A stretch of DNA of 64,000 nucleotides, taken from assembly GCF_000379625.1 (NCBI RefSeq), contig NZ_KB903245.1, positions 153,124 through 217,123 on the forward strand, given 5' to 3'. The DNA is from Actinomycetospora chiangmaiensis DSM 45062. GTDB taxonomy: Bacteria; Actinomycetota; Actinomycetes; Mycobacteriales; Pseudonocardiaceae. The position numbers were made by a program, and so were the translations under genes. The notes under the pieces are model-generated. The model saw only the letters and a list, made by a program, of their open reading frames with translations, did not search any database and had not been told where the DNA came from. Shown here piece after piece: positions 24,008 through 34,500 of the stretch. Every line of letters starts with the position of its first letter. Position 1 is the stretch's first letter.

Positions 24008-24786
24008 CAGCGACCCAGGAACTGGGCCTTGCCGGGCCCGTTCTCGACGAAGCTGCGCATGCCGATGACCTGGTCCTCGGTGCCGAACAGCGCGGCGAAC
24101 ACCTCGGACTCGAAGTCCAGACCGTCGCGCAGGTTCATGCCCAGCCCGCGGTCGATGGCGTTCTTCGCGGCGGCGAGCGCGCGGGTCGGGCCGTTGGCGA
24201 ACTGCTCGGCCCATGCCCGGGCGCGGGTGTAGACCTCGTCCGGCGCGACGACCTCGTCGACGATCCCCAGCTCCAGCGCCTCGGGCATCTTCACGAAGCG
24301 CCCGGAGAAGATCAGGTCCTTGGCCTTGGCCGGGCCGATGAGGCGGGCGAGGCGCTGCGTGCCGCCGCCGCCCGGGATGATGCCGAGGAGGATCTCGGGG
24401 AGGCCCACCGTGGCGTTGTCGCCGGCGATCCGGCGGTCGCAGGACAGCGCGATCTCGAACCCGCCGCCGAGCGCGTAGCCGGTCAGCGCGCACACCGTCG
24501 GCTTCGGGATCTCCGAGACGGCGCCGAACCCGTGGGAGAGCTCGTGGGACCGCGCGGCCATCTGCGCGTAGGTGAGGTCGGCCATCTCCTTGACGTCGGC
24601 GCCGGCCGCGAGGACCTTCTCGCCGCCGTAGACGACGACCGCGCGCACGTCCTCGCGCTGCGCCGCCTCGGCCGCGACCTGCGCCAGCTCGATGTTGACC
24701 TGGCGGTTCACCGCGTTCATCGGCGGACGGTCCAGGCGGATGGTGCCGATGCCGCCCTCGACCTCGAGGCGCACGAACTCCGTCAC
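24007..24786 (-). CDS. Enoyl-CoA hydratase/isomerase
   Basis: The 259-residue crotonase-fold protein shows GGEKVLAAGADVKEMADL (oxyanion hole segment), KPTVCALTGYALGGGFEIAL and DNATVGLPEILLGIIPGGGG, with the two acidic catalytic positions. The end SFVENGPGKAQFLGR is typical of EchA-type hydratases. It hydrates trans-2-enoyl-CoA in beta-oxidation. It is followed by the overlapping methyltransferase gene and preceded by an ABC ATPase gene 31 bases away. Confidence 0.93.
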   Translation of the reverse strand: MTEFVRLEVEGGIGTIRLDRPPMNAVNRQVNIELAQVAAEAAQREDVRAVVVYGGEKVLAAGADVKEMADLTYAQMAARSHELSHGFGAVSEIPKPTVCALTGYALGGGFEIALSCDRRIAGDNATVGLPEILLGIIPGGGGTQRLARLIGPAKAKDLIFSGRFVKMPEALELGIVDEVVAPDEVYTRARAWAEQFANGPTRALAAAKNAIDRGLGMNLRDGLDFESEVFAALFGTEDQVIGMRSFVENGPGKAQFLGR

Positions 24787-24817
24787 AGCTGCTCCTTCTG
24801 GGTTGATCGCGGCGACC

Positions 24818-25642
24818 CTAGCGCCGGTACGCGGTGAAGCGGCCGCGACGGCTCAGCAGCTCCAGCGGCTGGTCGAAGGCGGCCGACAGGTTCTCCGAGG
24901 TCATCACGTCGTCGAGCAGGCCCTGCGCGACGATCCCACCCTCGCGCAGCAGCATCCCGTGCGTGAAGCCCGGCGGGATCTCCTCCACGTGGTGGGTGAC
25001 CATCACCATCGTCGGGCCGTCGGGGTCCGCGGCGAGCGCGGTCAGGCCCGCGACCAGGTCCTCCCGGCCGCCGAGGTCGAGCCCGGACGCCGGCTCGTCG
25101 AGCAGCAGCAGCTCCGGGTCGGTCATGAGCGCGCGGGCGAGCAGGGTGCGCTGGCGCTCGCCGGTGGACAGGGTGCCGAACGGGCGGTCGGACAGGGGCA
25201 GCGCGCCGAGCACCTCGAGCATGGCCTCCGCGCGCCCGTCGTCGACCGCGTCGTAGGACTCCCGCCACGTCCCGAGCACGCCGTAGCCCGCGGAGCGCAC
25301 GACGTCGAGCACCCGCTCGTCGCCCGGCACCCGGCCGCCCAGGGCCGCCGACGCGAGGCCGATCCGCTCCCGCAGCTCGAACACGTTGACCCGGCCCATG
25401 CGCTCCCCGAGCAGGTCGACCCGACCCGTCGTCGGGTGCAGCTCGGCCGCCGCCAGGCGCAGCAGCGTCGTCTTGCCGGCGCCGTTCGGGCCGATCACCA
25501 CCCAGCGCTCGTCGAGCTCCACGGTCCAGTCGATGCCGCCGACCAGCGTGTTCCCGCCGCGGCGCACCGTGACCTCGCGCATGCGCACGATCTCGTCGTC
25601 GTGCGGGCGGTCGTCGGTGGCCGGAACCGGGTCAGCGCTCAC
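24818..25642 (-). CDS. ABC-type ATPase (soluble, ModF-like)
   Basis: GTG 25642 is favoured since GAGAGG lies nine bases upstream; ATG 25651 and 25678 are in frame. Walker A GPNGAGKTTLL, signature LSTGERQRTLLARAL and Walker B PELLLLDEPASGLDL are complete. VMVTHHVEEIPPGFTHGML is the switch region, like that of ModF/YheS-type cytosolic ATPases with no cognate permease. No membrane gene is adjacent. The role is unknown. Confidence 0.88.
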   Translation of the reverse strand: MSADPVPATDDRPHDDEIVRMREVTVRRGGNTLVGGIDWTVELDERWVVIGPNGAGKTTLLRLAAAELHPTTGRVDLLGERMGRVNVFELRERIGLASAALGGRVPGDERVLDVVRSAGYGVLGTWRESYDAVDDGRAEAMLEVLGALPLSDRPFGTLSTGERQRTLLARALMTDPELLLLDEPASGLDLGGREDLVAGLTALAADPDGPTMVMVTHHVEEIPPGFTHGMLLREGGIVAQGLLDDVMTSENLSAAFDQPLELLSRRGRFTAYRR

Positions 25643-25715
25643 AGTGGCCATCCTCTCCGATCCGATCGGGGCGATCATGGGAGGGGACGGGGTTCATCGG
25701 GCACGATCGACCGCC

Positions 25716-27773
25716 ATGCGCACCACCAGCCCCACGGGCACCGCACTCCGGGGGGTCGAGCTCGGGGAGGACGGCACCCTGTCGGTCGCCGTCCCCGCGA
25801 CGTCGACCGCCGAGGCGGTCGAGGTGTGCCTGTTGGCGGACTCCTGGGAGTCCGGTCGCCGGGTGGAGCTCGTTCCCGACGACGACGGCTGGTGGCGCGG
25901 GCAGGTCCCCGACGTCGCGCCGGGAACCGGGTACGGCCTGCGGGTCCACGGGCCGTGGTCGCCCGGGACCGGGGTGCGCAGCAACCCGGCGAAGCTGCTG
26001 GTCGACCCCTGGGCCCGCCGGGTGGACGGCGCCTTCACCTCGCTCGGGGCGGCGCTCGCCCACGTCGACGACGACCCGTTCGGCCGGGCCTCCGTGCTCG
26101 ACTCGGCCGGCCGGGTGCCGTACGCGCTGGTCCCGGAGCCGTCACCCGTCGTCGGGACGGGGAGGCCGGAGGTCCCGTGGCGGGACACGGTGATCTACGA
26201 GACGCACGTGCGGGACCTCACGATGCGCCACCCGGAGGTGCCCGAGGCGCTGCGGGGCACGTTCGCCGGGGTCGCGCACCCGGCGGTGATCGAGCACCTC
26301 ACGCGGCTCGGGGTGACGACGGTGGAGCTGCTGCCGGTGTTCGCGAACGCGCCGGAGCCGTCGCTGCTGTCCCGCGGGGCGCACAACCACTGGGGCTACT
26401 CGACGCTCGCCTACCTCGCGCCGGAGCCGCGGTACGCGTCGGTGCGCGGGCAGGAGATCGCGGAGTTCCGGGCGATGGTCGACACGCTGCACGCGGCGGG
26501 CCTGGAGCTCGTGCTCGACGTGGTGTTCAACCACTCCTGCGAGGGCGGGGTCGGCGGGCCGTCGCTGTCCTGGCGTGGGCTGGACGCGCCGTCGTGGTAC
26601 CAGATCGGGCCGGACGGCCGGGACATCGACTTCACCGGGTGCGGCAACACCTTCGACGCCGGGTCGCCGCTGGTCGAGGCCCTGGTACTGGACTGCCTGC
26701 GGTACTGGGTGACCGAGATGGGCGTGGACGGCTTCCGGTTCGACCTGGCATCGACGATGGGCCGGCCCGGCGGATCCGGCTTCTCGCGGGACGCGCCGCT
26801 GCTGACCGCGCTGGCGTCCGACCCCGTGCTGTCGCAGGTCAAGCTGATCGCCGAGCCGTGGGACGCGACCGGCGAGGGCTACCAGGTCGGCGGGTTCGGC
26901 GCGGTGTGGGCGGAGTGGAACGGCCGCTACCGCGACGGCGTGCGCGACTTCTGGCGGCGCCACGGCGCGGTGTCGGAGATCGTCACGCGGCTGGCGGGCT
27001 CCTCGGACATCTACTGGCCGCGTCGGGGCCCGTGGGCGTCGGTGAACTTCGTGACCGCCCACGACGGGTTCACCCTGCGCGACCTCGTCTCCTACGACCA
27101 CAAGCACAACGAGGCCAACGGCGAGGACAACCGCGACGGCACCGACGACAACCGCTCCTGGAACGGCGGCGTCGAGGGCCCCTCGGACGACCCGGGGATC
27201 GTGGCGCTGCGGGACCGCCAGACCCGGAACCTGCTGGCCACGCTCGGCCTGTCCGCCGGGACCCCGATGCTGCTCGGCGGCGACGAACTGGGCCACACCC
27301 AGCACGGCAACAACAACGCCTACTGCCTGGACGACGAGACGTCGTGGCGGTCGTGGTCGTCGGCCGACCCTGCCCTGGCGGCGTTCGTGGGCCGCGTGTT
27401 CGCGCTGCGCCGATCGGTGCCCGAACTGCGCCGCGACGACTTCTTCTACGGCCACTCCGACCTGCCGCCGGGCGAGGTGCCGGACATCGTGTGGCTCTCC
27501 GAGACCGCCCGCGAACTCGGCGCCGAGGACTGGGGCCACCACAAGGAGACGCTCGTGGTGCGGGTCCGCTCGTCGTCCCCGGTGCTGCTCGTGCTGCACT
27601 CCGGGGAGGGCGACGTCGACGTGGAGCTCCCGACCTGGCTCGGCGACACCACGTTCGTCCCGGACCTGACCTCGGGCACGCCCGACGGGGTGCCCGCGTC
27701 GGTCGAGCCGCTGCCCGCCGGCGCGACCGTGACCGTCCCGCCGCACTCGTTCCTGGTGTTCCGCTCGGTCTGA
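25716..27773 (+). CDS. glgX: Glycogen debranching enzyme (isoamylase type)
   Basis: ATG 25716 gives 685 residues: an N-terminal CBM48 domain (about 1-120) then a GH13_11 barrel. Catalytic motifs: MGVDGFRFDLASTMG (nucleophile aspartate), KLIAEPWDATGEG (acid/base glutamate), VTAHDGFTLRDLVSY (transition-state aspartate). It cleaves alpha-1,6 branches left by glycogen phosphorylase. It is the first gene of the window's glycogen/trehalose block. No clear ribosome binding site precedes the ATG. It ends before a hairpin at 27786-27839. Confidence 0.95.
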   Translation: MRTTSPTGTALRGVELGEDGTLSVAVPATSTAEAVEVCLLADSWESGRRVELVPDDDGWWRGQVPDVAPGTGYGLRVHGPWSPGTGVRSNPAKLLVDPWARRVDGAFTSLGAALAHVDDDPFGRASVLDSAGRVPYALVPEPSPVVGTGRPEVPWRDTVIYETHVRDLTMRHPEVPEALRGTFAGVAHPAVIEHLTRLGVTTVELLPVFANAPEPSLLSRGAHNHWGYSTLAYLAPEPRYASVRGQEIAEFRAMVDTLHAAGLELVLDVVFNHSCEGGVGGPSLSWRGLDAPSWYQIGPDGRDIDFTGCGNTFDAGSPLVEALVLDCLRYWVTEMGVDGFRFDLASTMGRPGGSGFSRDAPLLTALASDPVLSQVKLIAEPWDATGEGYQVGGFGAVWAEWNGRYRDGVRDFWRRHGAVSEIVTRLAGSSDIYWPRRGPWASVNFVTAHDGFTLRDLVSYDHKHNEANGEDNRDGTDDNRSWNGGVEGPSDDPGIVALRDRQTRNLLATLGLSAGTPMLLGGDELGHTQHGNNNAYCLDDETSWRSWSSADPALAAFVGRVFALRRSVPELRRDDFFYGHSDLPPGEVPDIVWLSETARELGAEDWGHHKETLVVRVRSSSPVLLVLHSGEGDVDVELPTWLGDTTFVPDLTSGTPDGVPASVEPLPAGATVTVPPHSFLVFRSV

Positions 27774-27785
27774 GGGGCCCCGCCC

Positions 27786-27839
27786 CCGACTTGTGTGGCA
27801 CCGGGTGCACCCAGGTGCCCTGCGTGTCACACAAGTCGG
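27786..27839. terminator. Hairpin between glgX and the DUF559 gene
   Basis: Perfect 12-base arms CCGACTTGTGTG (27786-27797) and CACACAAGTCGG (27828-27839) with an inner GTGCACC. A close relative lies just after the DUF559 gene at 28811-28860. Confidence 0.65.
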
Positions 27840-27933
27840 ATCGCCAGGAGATCGTGGGAGCCGTCCGGCCTGTCGCTGCGTCCGAGCCCGTGTGGGGAAC
27901 GGACAGCTGGGCGCGGCTCGACTGCGCCGTCAG

Positions 27934-28812
27934 ATGCAGGACCAGGACGGCGTTGCCACCGTCCGGCAGGCGAAGGACGCCGGCTACTCGAAAGTGGTGA
28001 TCGCCGGCAAGGTCCGGCGCGGCGAGTGGGAGCGGCCGGCACACGGGGTGCTGCGGACGACCGATCACCCGATCACCCCGAGGTCCCGCATCCGCGTCGC
28101 CATGTTGTCGGTCGGCGCCGACGCGACCCTCGTCGGACGGTCCGCCGCCTACTGGTGGCAGATGACGGACATCGCGCCGGTCGAGGTCGAGGTCGCCGTC
28201 CCGAAGCGCAGTCAACCGCGCCGTCGCCCGGGCGTGAGCACGATCCGCCGGGACCTGTCCCCGTGCGATCGGGTGTCCGTCGACGGGCTCCAGGTCACGA
28301 AGAAGGCCGCCACCGTCCTGGCCGCGGTCGCCGCCCTCGGGCTGCTCGCCGGGGCCAAGTTCATGGATCGGGTGCTGCAGAAAGGGCTGGTCGCCCTCGA
28401 TGCGCTCAGGGAGAGCCACGAGAGCAGCCGGGGACGTCATGGCGCCCCCGTCTGCGCGACGCTCCTGGCCCTGGCTGCCGGTGGAGCCCGGTCCGAGGCC
28501 GAACGGATGGCACACCGGGTCCTGCGGGAGGCGGGCCTCACCGGATGGGAGGCCGACCACCGCGTGATGTTGCCCCGCCAGGGTCCCGCCGTCCTGGACC
28601 TGGCGTTCCTCGAACAGCGGGTCCTCGTGGAGATCGACGGCTGGGCCTACCACCGCGATCTCCGCGCCTTCCTCCACGACACCCGACGACAGAACGCCCT
28701 GGTGCTCGCGGGCTGGGTCGTCATCAGGACGAACTGGCACGAACTGAAGGAACGCCCCGACGTGTTCGTCCTGACCGTCCGCGCCGCGCTCGCCGACCGA
28801 GTCCGGTCCTGA
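27934..28812 (+). CDS. AbiEi-like winged-helix / DUF559 endonuclease-fold protein
   Basis: ATG 27934 is chosen because the family starts there (MQDQDGVATVRQAKDAGYSK); 292 residues. Residues about 5-45 look like the AbiEi-type winged helix (VVIAGKVRRGEWERPAHGVL). Residues about 185-290 form a DUF559/Vsr-like PD-(D/E)xK fold: SEAERMAHRVLREAGL, then VLDLAFLEQRVLVEIDGWAY with the D...ExD catalytic set, and HDTRRQNALVLAGWVVIRTN. These proteins are common in actinobacteria. Defence or toxin-antitoxin roles are suspected but unproven. It sits alone between two similar hairpins, within the glycogen block. Confidence 0.8.
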   Translation: MQDQDGVATVRQAKDAGYSKVVIAGKVRRGEWERPAHGVLRTTDHPITPRSRIRVAMLSVGADATLVGRSAAYWWQMTDIAPVEVEVAVPKRSQPRRRPGVSTIRRDLSPCDRVSVDGLQVTKKAATVLAAVAALGLLAGAKFMDRVLQKGLVALDALRESHESSRGRHGAPVCATLLALAAGGARSEAERMAHRVLREAGLTGWEADHRVMLPRQGPAVLDLAFLEQRVLVEIDGWAYHRDLRAFLHDTRRQNALVLAGWVVIRTNWHELKERPDVFVLTVRAALADRVRS

Positions 28813-28860
28813 CCTGTGTGGCGCGACGTGCACCTGCCGTGCCCCGACGCCACACAAGTC
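28811..28860. terminator. Hairpin after the DUF559 gene
   Basis: Arms GACCTGTGTGGCG (28811-28823) and CGCCACACAAGTC (28848-28860), one mismatch, inner GTGCACCTG. The sequence resembles the 27786-27839 hairpin. It overlaps the stop codon of the DUF559 gene. Confidence 0.65.
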
Positions 28861-28869
28861 CGGGGCACA

Positions 28870-28912
28870 TCCCGACGACGGGCCGGGGGCGACCCTGGAC
28901 CCGTCGTCGGGA
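28870..28912. terminator. Hairpin built from two copies of the iterated CGACGACGGG motif, after glgP
   Basis: TCCCGACGACGGG (28870-28882) and CCCGTCGTCGGGA (28900-28912) are exact complements with a 17-base loop. The structure stands just past the stop of glgP on the minus strand. It shows the iterated motif used as a transcription end signal. Confidence 0.65.
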
Positions 28913-28917
28913 AGGGC

Positions 28918-31449
28918 CTACGCCGGGAGGACGACCTTGCCCAGCTCGACGGGCGAGGCGAGCAGCTCGTTCGCCGGGAGGACGCGGACCGTGTAGCCCA
29001 GGACGCCGGCGTGTGGGAGGGCGACGGTGGCCTCGAAGGTCTCGGTGTCGCCGGACGAGCCGACCGGGACCATCGGCTCGACGACCGAGGCCGACAGCTC
29101 GTCGTGGTCGTCGGCGCGCCCGACCACGGCCTGCACGAGCACGTCGGAGGTCGACAGGCCGCCGAGCTCGACGGACGCGCGGACGGTCATGGGAGCACCG
29201 AGCACCGGGGTGTCGGCGGCACCGGACGCGTCGACCTCGGCGACCCGCACCGACGGCCACGCGGCGTCGAGGCGGGCGCGGAAGTCGGCGAGCTCCTTGG
29301 CGCCGGCGTACCCGGAGGCGTTCACGCGGCGGGCGGCCCGGGCGGCGGGCGCGTACCAGTCGGTGACGTAGTCGGTGACCATGCGCGTGGCCTGGACCTT
29401 CGGGGACAGCGTGGCGAGCGTGTGGCGCACCAGCGCGGTCCAGCGGTCGGGCACGCCGTCGGCGCCGCGGTCGTAGAACAGCGGCGCGACCTGGGTGGAC
29501 ATGAGGTCGTAGAGGGCGGCGGCCTCGATGTCGTCGCGGCGGTCGGGGTCGTCGACGCCGTCGGCGGTGGGGATCGACCAGCCGTTGCGGCCGTCGTAGA
29601 GCTCGTCCCACCAGCCGTCGCGGACCGACAGGTTCAGCCCGCCGTTGAGCGCCGACTTCATGCCCGACGTGCCGCACGCCTCGAGCGGGCGCAGCGGGTT
29701 GTTCAGCCAGACGTCGCAGCCCCAGTAGAGGTAGCGGGCCATCGACATGTCGTAGTCCGGGAGGAACACGATGCGGTGGCGGATCGCCGGGTCGTCGGCG
29801 AACCGGACCATCTCCTGGATGAGCCGCTTGCCGGAGTCGTCGGCCGGGTGCGACTTGCCGGCGATCACCAGCTGCACCGGGCGCTCGGGGTCGAGCAGCA
29901 TCGCCTTCAACCGCTCGGGGTCGCGCAGCATGAGCGTGAGCCGCTTGTAGGTCGGCACGCGGCGGGCGAAGCCGATGGTGAGGACGTTCGGGTCGAAGAC
30001 CCGCTCGGTCCAGCCCAGCTCCGGCTCGGAGGCACCGCGGTCGAGCCACGACGCCCTCACCCGACGCCGGACCTCGTGCACCAGGCGGGACCGCAGCTGG
30101 CCGCGGACCTCCCAGAGCAGCGAGTCGGAGACGCCGAACAGCTCCGGGCCGGCGCCGGCGGCGGCCGCTCCCGCCGTCAGGCCGATCATCTCGCGGGCGG
30201 TCCAGGTGGGGCCGTGCACGCCGTTGGTCACCGAGCCGATCGGCACCTCCGGGGCGTCGAACCCACCCCACAGCGACGAGAACATCCCGCGGGAGACCTC
30301 GCCGTGCAGCTGCGAGACACCGTTGGAGCGCTGGGCCAGCCGCAGGCCCATGTGCGCCATGTTGAACATGTCGGAGTCGGGCTCGCGGCCCAGCGCGAGC
30401 ACCCGGTCGACGCCGATGCCCGGCAGCAGGTCGGCGGAGAAGTAGTGCTCCACGAGGCCGATCGGGAAGCGGTCGATGCCGGCGGGCACCGGGGTGTGCG
30501 TGGTGAACACGGTGCCGGCGCGGACGGCGGCGAGGGCCTGGTCGATGTCGAGACCCGCCGTCGTGACCAGTTCCCGCATGCGCTCGAGGCCGAGGAACCC
30601 GGCGTGGCCCTCGTTGGTGTGGAACACCTCGGGGGCCGGGTGGCCGGTGACGCCGCAGTAGGCACGGACCGCGCGCACCCCACCGATCCCGACGAGGATC
30701 TCCTGCCGGATGCGGTGCTCGGCGTCGCCGCCGTAGAGGCGGTCGGTGATCTGGCGCAGGTCGGCGTCGTTGTCCTCGATGTCGGCGTCGAGGAGCAGCA
30801 GCGGCACCCGGCCGACGGAGGCCACCCAGACGCGGGCGCGCAGCACGCGGCCCTCGGGCATCCCGACGTGCACCAGCAGCGGCGTGCCGTCCGACCCGGC
30901 CAGCAGGTGCAGCGGCAGGCCCTGCGGGTCGAGCGCGGGGTACTGCTCCTGCTGCCAGCCGTCGAGCGAGAGCGACTGCCGGAAGTAGCCGGAGCGGTAG
31001 AGCAGGCCGACCGCGATCAGCGGCACGCCGAGGTCGGACGCCGCCTTGAGGTGGTCGCCCGCGAGGATGCCGAGACCCCCCGAGTAGTTCGGGAGCACCT
31101 CGGAGACGCCGAACTCCATCGAGAAGTAGCCGATGCCGGCGGGGAGGTCCTGTCGACCCTGGTACCACCGCGGCTCGGTCAGGTAGGCGCGCAGGTCGTC
31201 GGAGACCTCCCGCACGCGGGCGACGAACGCGTCGTCCTCGGCGAGCGCGGCGAGGCGGCCCGGGCTGACCTCGCCGAGCAGACGGACGGGGTCACCCCCG
31301 CCGCGGCGCCAGGCCGTCTCGTCGACCGCGGCGAACAGATCCTGCGTCGGACCGTGCCAGGTCCAGCGCAGGTTGGTCGCGAGGTCCTGCAGCGGCGCGA
31401 GCGCGGCCGGCAGCTGGGCGCGGACGGAGAAACGACGCAGTGCTCTCAC
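28918..31449 (-). CDS. glgP: Alpha-glucan (glycogen/maltodextrin) phosphorylase
   Basis: The 843-residue GT35 enzyme has the actinobacterial short form start ([20 protein letters not shown]), [20 protein letters not shown], and the PLP-lysine region [20 protein letters not shown] near residue 600. It releases glucose 1-phosphate from alpha-1,4-glucans. It is divergent from glgE with 83 bases between starts, so the two share a control region. In M. tuberculosis glgP (Rv1328) is likewise divergent from glgE. Confidence 0.95.
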   Translation of the reverse strand: MRALRRFSVRAQLPAALAPLQDLATNLRWTWHGPTQDLFAAVDETAWRRGGGDPVRLLGEVSPGRLAALAEDDAFVARVREVSDDLRAYLTEPRWYQGRQDLPAGIGYFSMEFGVSEVLPNYSGGLGILAGDHLKAASDLGVPLIAVGLLYRSGYFRQSLSLDGWQQEQYPALDPQGLPLHLLAGSDGTPLLVHVGMPEGRVLRARVWVASVGRVPLLLLDADIEDNDADLRQITDRLYGGDAEHRIRQEILVGIGGVRAVRAYCGVTGHPAPEVFHTNEGHAGFLGLERMRELVTTAGLDIDQALAAVRAGTVFTTHTPVPAGIDRFPIGLVEHYFSADLLPGIGVDRVLALGREPDSDMFNMAHMGLRLAQRSNGVSQLHGEVSRGMFSSLWGGFDAPEVPIGSVTNGVHGPTWTAREMIGLTAGAAAAGAGPELFGVSDSLLWEVRGQLRSRLVHEVRRRVRASWLDRGASEPELGWTERVFDPNVLTIGFARRVPTYKRLTLMLRDPERLKAMLLDPERPVQLVIAGKSHPADDSGKRLIQEMVRFADDPAIRHRIVFLPDYDMSMARYLYWGCDVWLNNPLRPLEACGTSGMKSALNGGLNLSVRDGWWDELYDGRNGWSIPTADGVDDPDRRDDIEAAALYDLMSTQVAPLFYDRGADGVPDRWTALVRHTLATLSPKVQATRMVTDYVTDWYAPAARAARRVNASGYAGAKELADFRARLDAAWPSVRVAEVDASGAADTPVLGAPMTVRASVELGGLSTSDVLVQAVVGRADDHDELSASVVEPMVPVGSSGDTETFEATVALPHAGVLGYTVRVLPANELLASPVELGKVVLPA

Positions 31450-31532
31450 GGGGTCGAAGCCTAGGCAAACCCTTCCGACGCGCCGTCATCGCCCGTCGCG
31501 GCTGGATCGATTCCCTGGCTACCCTGCGTGGC

Positions 31533-34500
31533 GTGAGCGTGCTGGGGAGATGGTGGCCGTCCGGACGACGGTCCGAGGGCGAGTACGGCGAGAGCGGGAC
31601 GGGCGGGTTCGAACGGGTCGAGCCCCCGGCCGAGGAGAACGCCGCACCGCGACGTAGCGAGCCGTGGAGCGGTCGGTTCCGGGCGATCGTCACCGGTCGA
31701 CGGCCCGACGCGGAGGGTCCCGACGACGGGTCGTCCCCGGCCGGGCCGGACGCCCCCGAGGCGGGGTCCGGTCACTGGGGCTCGGACGGCGCGGCCGCGG
31801 CGGAGGACCTCCCGCCGCGCTACGACCCGCGCGACCGCCCGTCGCCGACCCGCCGGTCGTGGGGCTCGTCGGGCGAGGTCGAGCTCGGGCCGCCCCCGCC
31901 GCCCGACGCGTCCGTGAACCCGGGCCTGCCGTCGGGCCCGATCCCGATCCCCGGCCACGCGCGTCCCGCGGCCCGCGACGACCGGCGCCGGGGTCACGAC
32001 GGCGGGTCCCTCGACGCCTCGATCGCGAACGGCCCGACGATCCCGGCGACGCCGGTGCCGCAGGTCGACCGCCCGCGGCCGGCCCCGGCCGGTCCCCCGG
32101 CCGCCCCGGCGTGGTCGCGGTCGACGAACACCGGCGGCTTCCGGGCCGTCGTGCCGCCATGGCGTCGGCCCGTGGTGCCGCAGGCCGGCGCAGACACCCC
32201 GGCCCGCCCCGGTGGCCCCGTGCCCGCACCCGCACCCGCACCCGCCGAGGCGCCCACCGCGTCCACCCCGCGCCCGGACGCATCGAGCGCATCGAAACCG
32301 GCCGGTTCGGGTAGGGCGACCGACATGAGTTCGTCCGCCGATCGGCCGACCACCGAGCACGGTGCGTCCTCGCCCACCCGCTCCGCCGGGGCCGGCGGGC
32401 GCGCCGACGACGCCCCACTCACCTCCCCCGGACGCCACCACCGCGCCGACGCGCCGGTCCCGCCGGCCGGGTCGGTCGGGTCGGTCGGGTCGGTCGGGTC
32501 GGACGACCCGGTCACGTCCCCGGCGGCCGACGGCTCCGGTCTCCCGGCCCGTGACGTGCACGCCGGCAGCACCTCCGGCTCGACCGACGACCTCGACCTG
32601 CAGCGTCGCGGTGCGGCCGACGAGCCGCTCGACGAGCCCACCCCGCGGACGCCGGACACGTCGGGCGGGTCGACCGGGTCGGGTGCCGCGCTCGGCGCCG
32701 TCGCCGCCGGAGCGACCGTCGCGGCCGGTGCTGCGACGGCGGCCGCCGCGACCCCGGGCCGTGCCGAGCAGATCACCGACGCGGAGTGGACCCCGGCCGA
32801 GCCGACCACCGCGAAGCACCCCGGCGCCGACGGGCTCCTCACGAGCGGCTCCACCACGCCCCCGGCACCCGAGCCGGCCGCGCCCGCCGTCGGGAACGCC
32901 GCACCGGAGACCGCCGCAACCGAGCCCGACGGGCTCCTCACGAGCGGCTCCACCAAGCCCGCCACGCCCGCCGTCGGGAAGGCCGACGAGGACACCCCGG
33001 TGGCCGACGAGGACACCCCGGTGGCCGACGAGCCCGAGGTCGCCGCGCCGACCGCGGCCGAGACCGCCGGCGCCGCGCCCGCCGAGGCCCCGGCGAGCAC
33101 GGTCGCGGACGCGATCGCGCAGGCCGACCCCGAGCCGGCGCCGACCCCTGCCCGCACCAGCGGCACCCTCGGCACCGCCGACCTCGCCGCCGAGCGGGCC
33201 CGCCTCGCGCAGGGTCGGCTGGGGATCGACGAGGTCACACCCGAGGTGTCGGGCGGGCGGTTCCCGTCGAAGGCGGTCGTCGGGGAGGTCGTCCCCGTGA
33301 CCGCGACGGTCTGGCGCGAGGGCCACGACGCCATCGCCGCCACCCTGGTCTGGCAGCGCTGCGCGGACGTCGACCACGCCGACGCGGAGGCGGTCGCGAC
33401 CGCGCCCGTCGTCGGGGACGAGCGCAGCGTCCGCATGGTCAGCCTCGGCAAGGACACCGACCGGGCCGCGGCGAGCCTCGTGGCCGACACGGAGGGCCTC
33501 TGGCGCTTCCGGGTCGACGCGTGGAGCGACCCGTGGGCCACGTGGCGCCACGCCGTCGAGGTGAAGGTCGCGGCCGGTCAGGGACCGGGCGAGCTGGCCA
33601 ACGACCTCGAGAGCGGGGCCCGGCTGCTCGAACGGGGCGCCGCGCAGATCGAGGACCGCTCCTCGGCCGACGAGGTCCCCCACCAGCCCGCGACCGAGGC
33701 GACGACGCCGCTCGAGATGCCGCCGTCGTTCGCGTTCGCCACCGCGCTGCGGGAGGCGGCCGCGTCGCTGCGCGACACCGAGCGCCCGCTCGTGGAACGC
33801 CTGGCCAAGGCCCTCTCCGAGCCCGTGCAGCACACGATGACCGAGCGCCCGGTGCGGGAACTGATCACGCGCGGGGCCGACCACCACGTGCTCGTGGAGC
33901 GCCCGCGCGCCCTCGACGGCGCCTGGTACGAGTTCTTCCCGCGCTCGACCGGCGGGTGGGACGCGGACGGCAGGCCGGTGCACGGCACGTTCGTCACCGC
34001 GCAGCGCGAGCTCGAGCGGGCCGCCGCGATGGGCTTCGACGTGGTGTACCTGCCGCCGATCCACCCGATCGGCGTGGTCAACCGCAAGGGCCCGAACAAC
34101 ACGCTGACGCCGGGCCCCGACGACGTCGGGTCGCCCTGGGCGATCGGCTCGGCCGACGGCGGGCACGACGCGGTCCACCCGCAGCTCGGGACGATCGACG
34201 ACTTCGACGCGTTCGTCGCGCGGGCACGGGAGCTGGACCTCGAGGTCGCCCTCGACTTCGCCCTGCAGTGCGCGCCCGACCACCCGTGGGCGGCGTCGCA
34301 CCCGGAGTGGTTCAACGTCCGTCCCGACGGCACCATCGCCTACGCCGAGAACCCGCCGAAGAAGTACCAGGACATCTACCCGGTCAACTTCGACACCGAC
34401 CCGGCCGGCATCTACGCCGAGTCGCTGCGGGTGGTCCTGTACTGGCTCTCCCACGGCGTGCGCGTGTTCCGCGTGGACAACCCGCACACCAAGCCGGCCG

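Noticed and set aside
31440-31470. IdeR-like box between glgP and glgE (GCCTAGGCAAACC)
   Set aside because: It matches the consensus at only about 12 of 19 positions, near background for this motif, and iron control of these genes is not expected.
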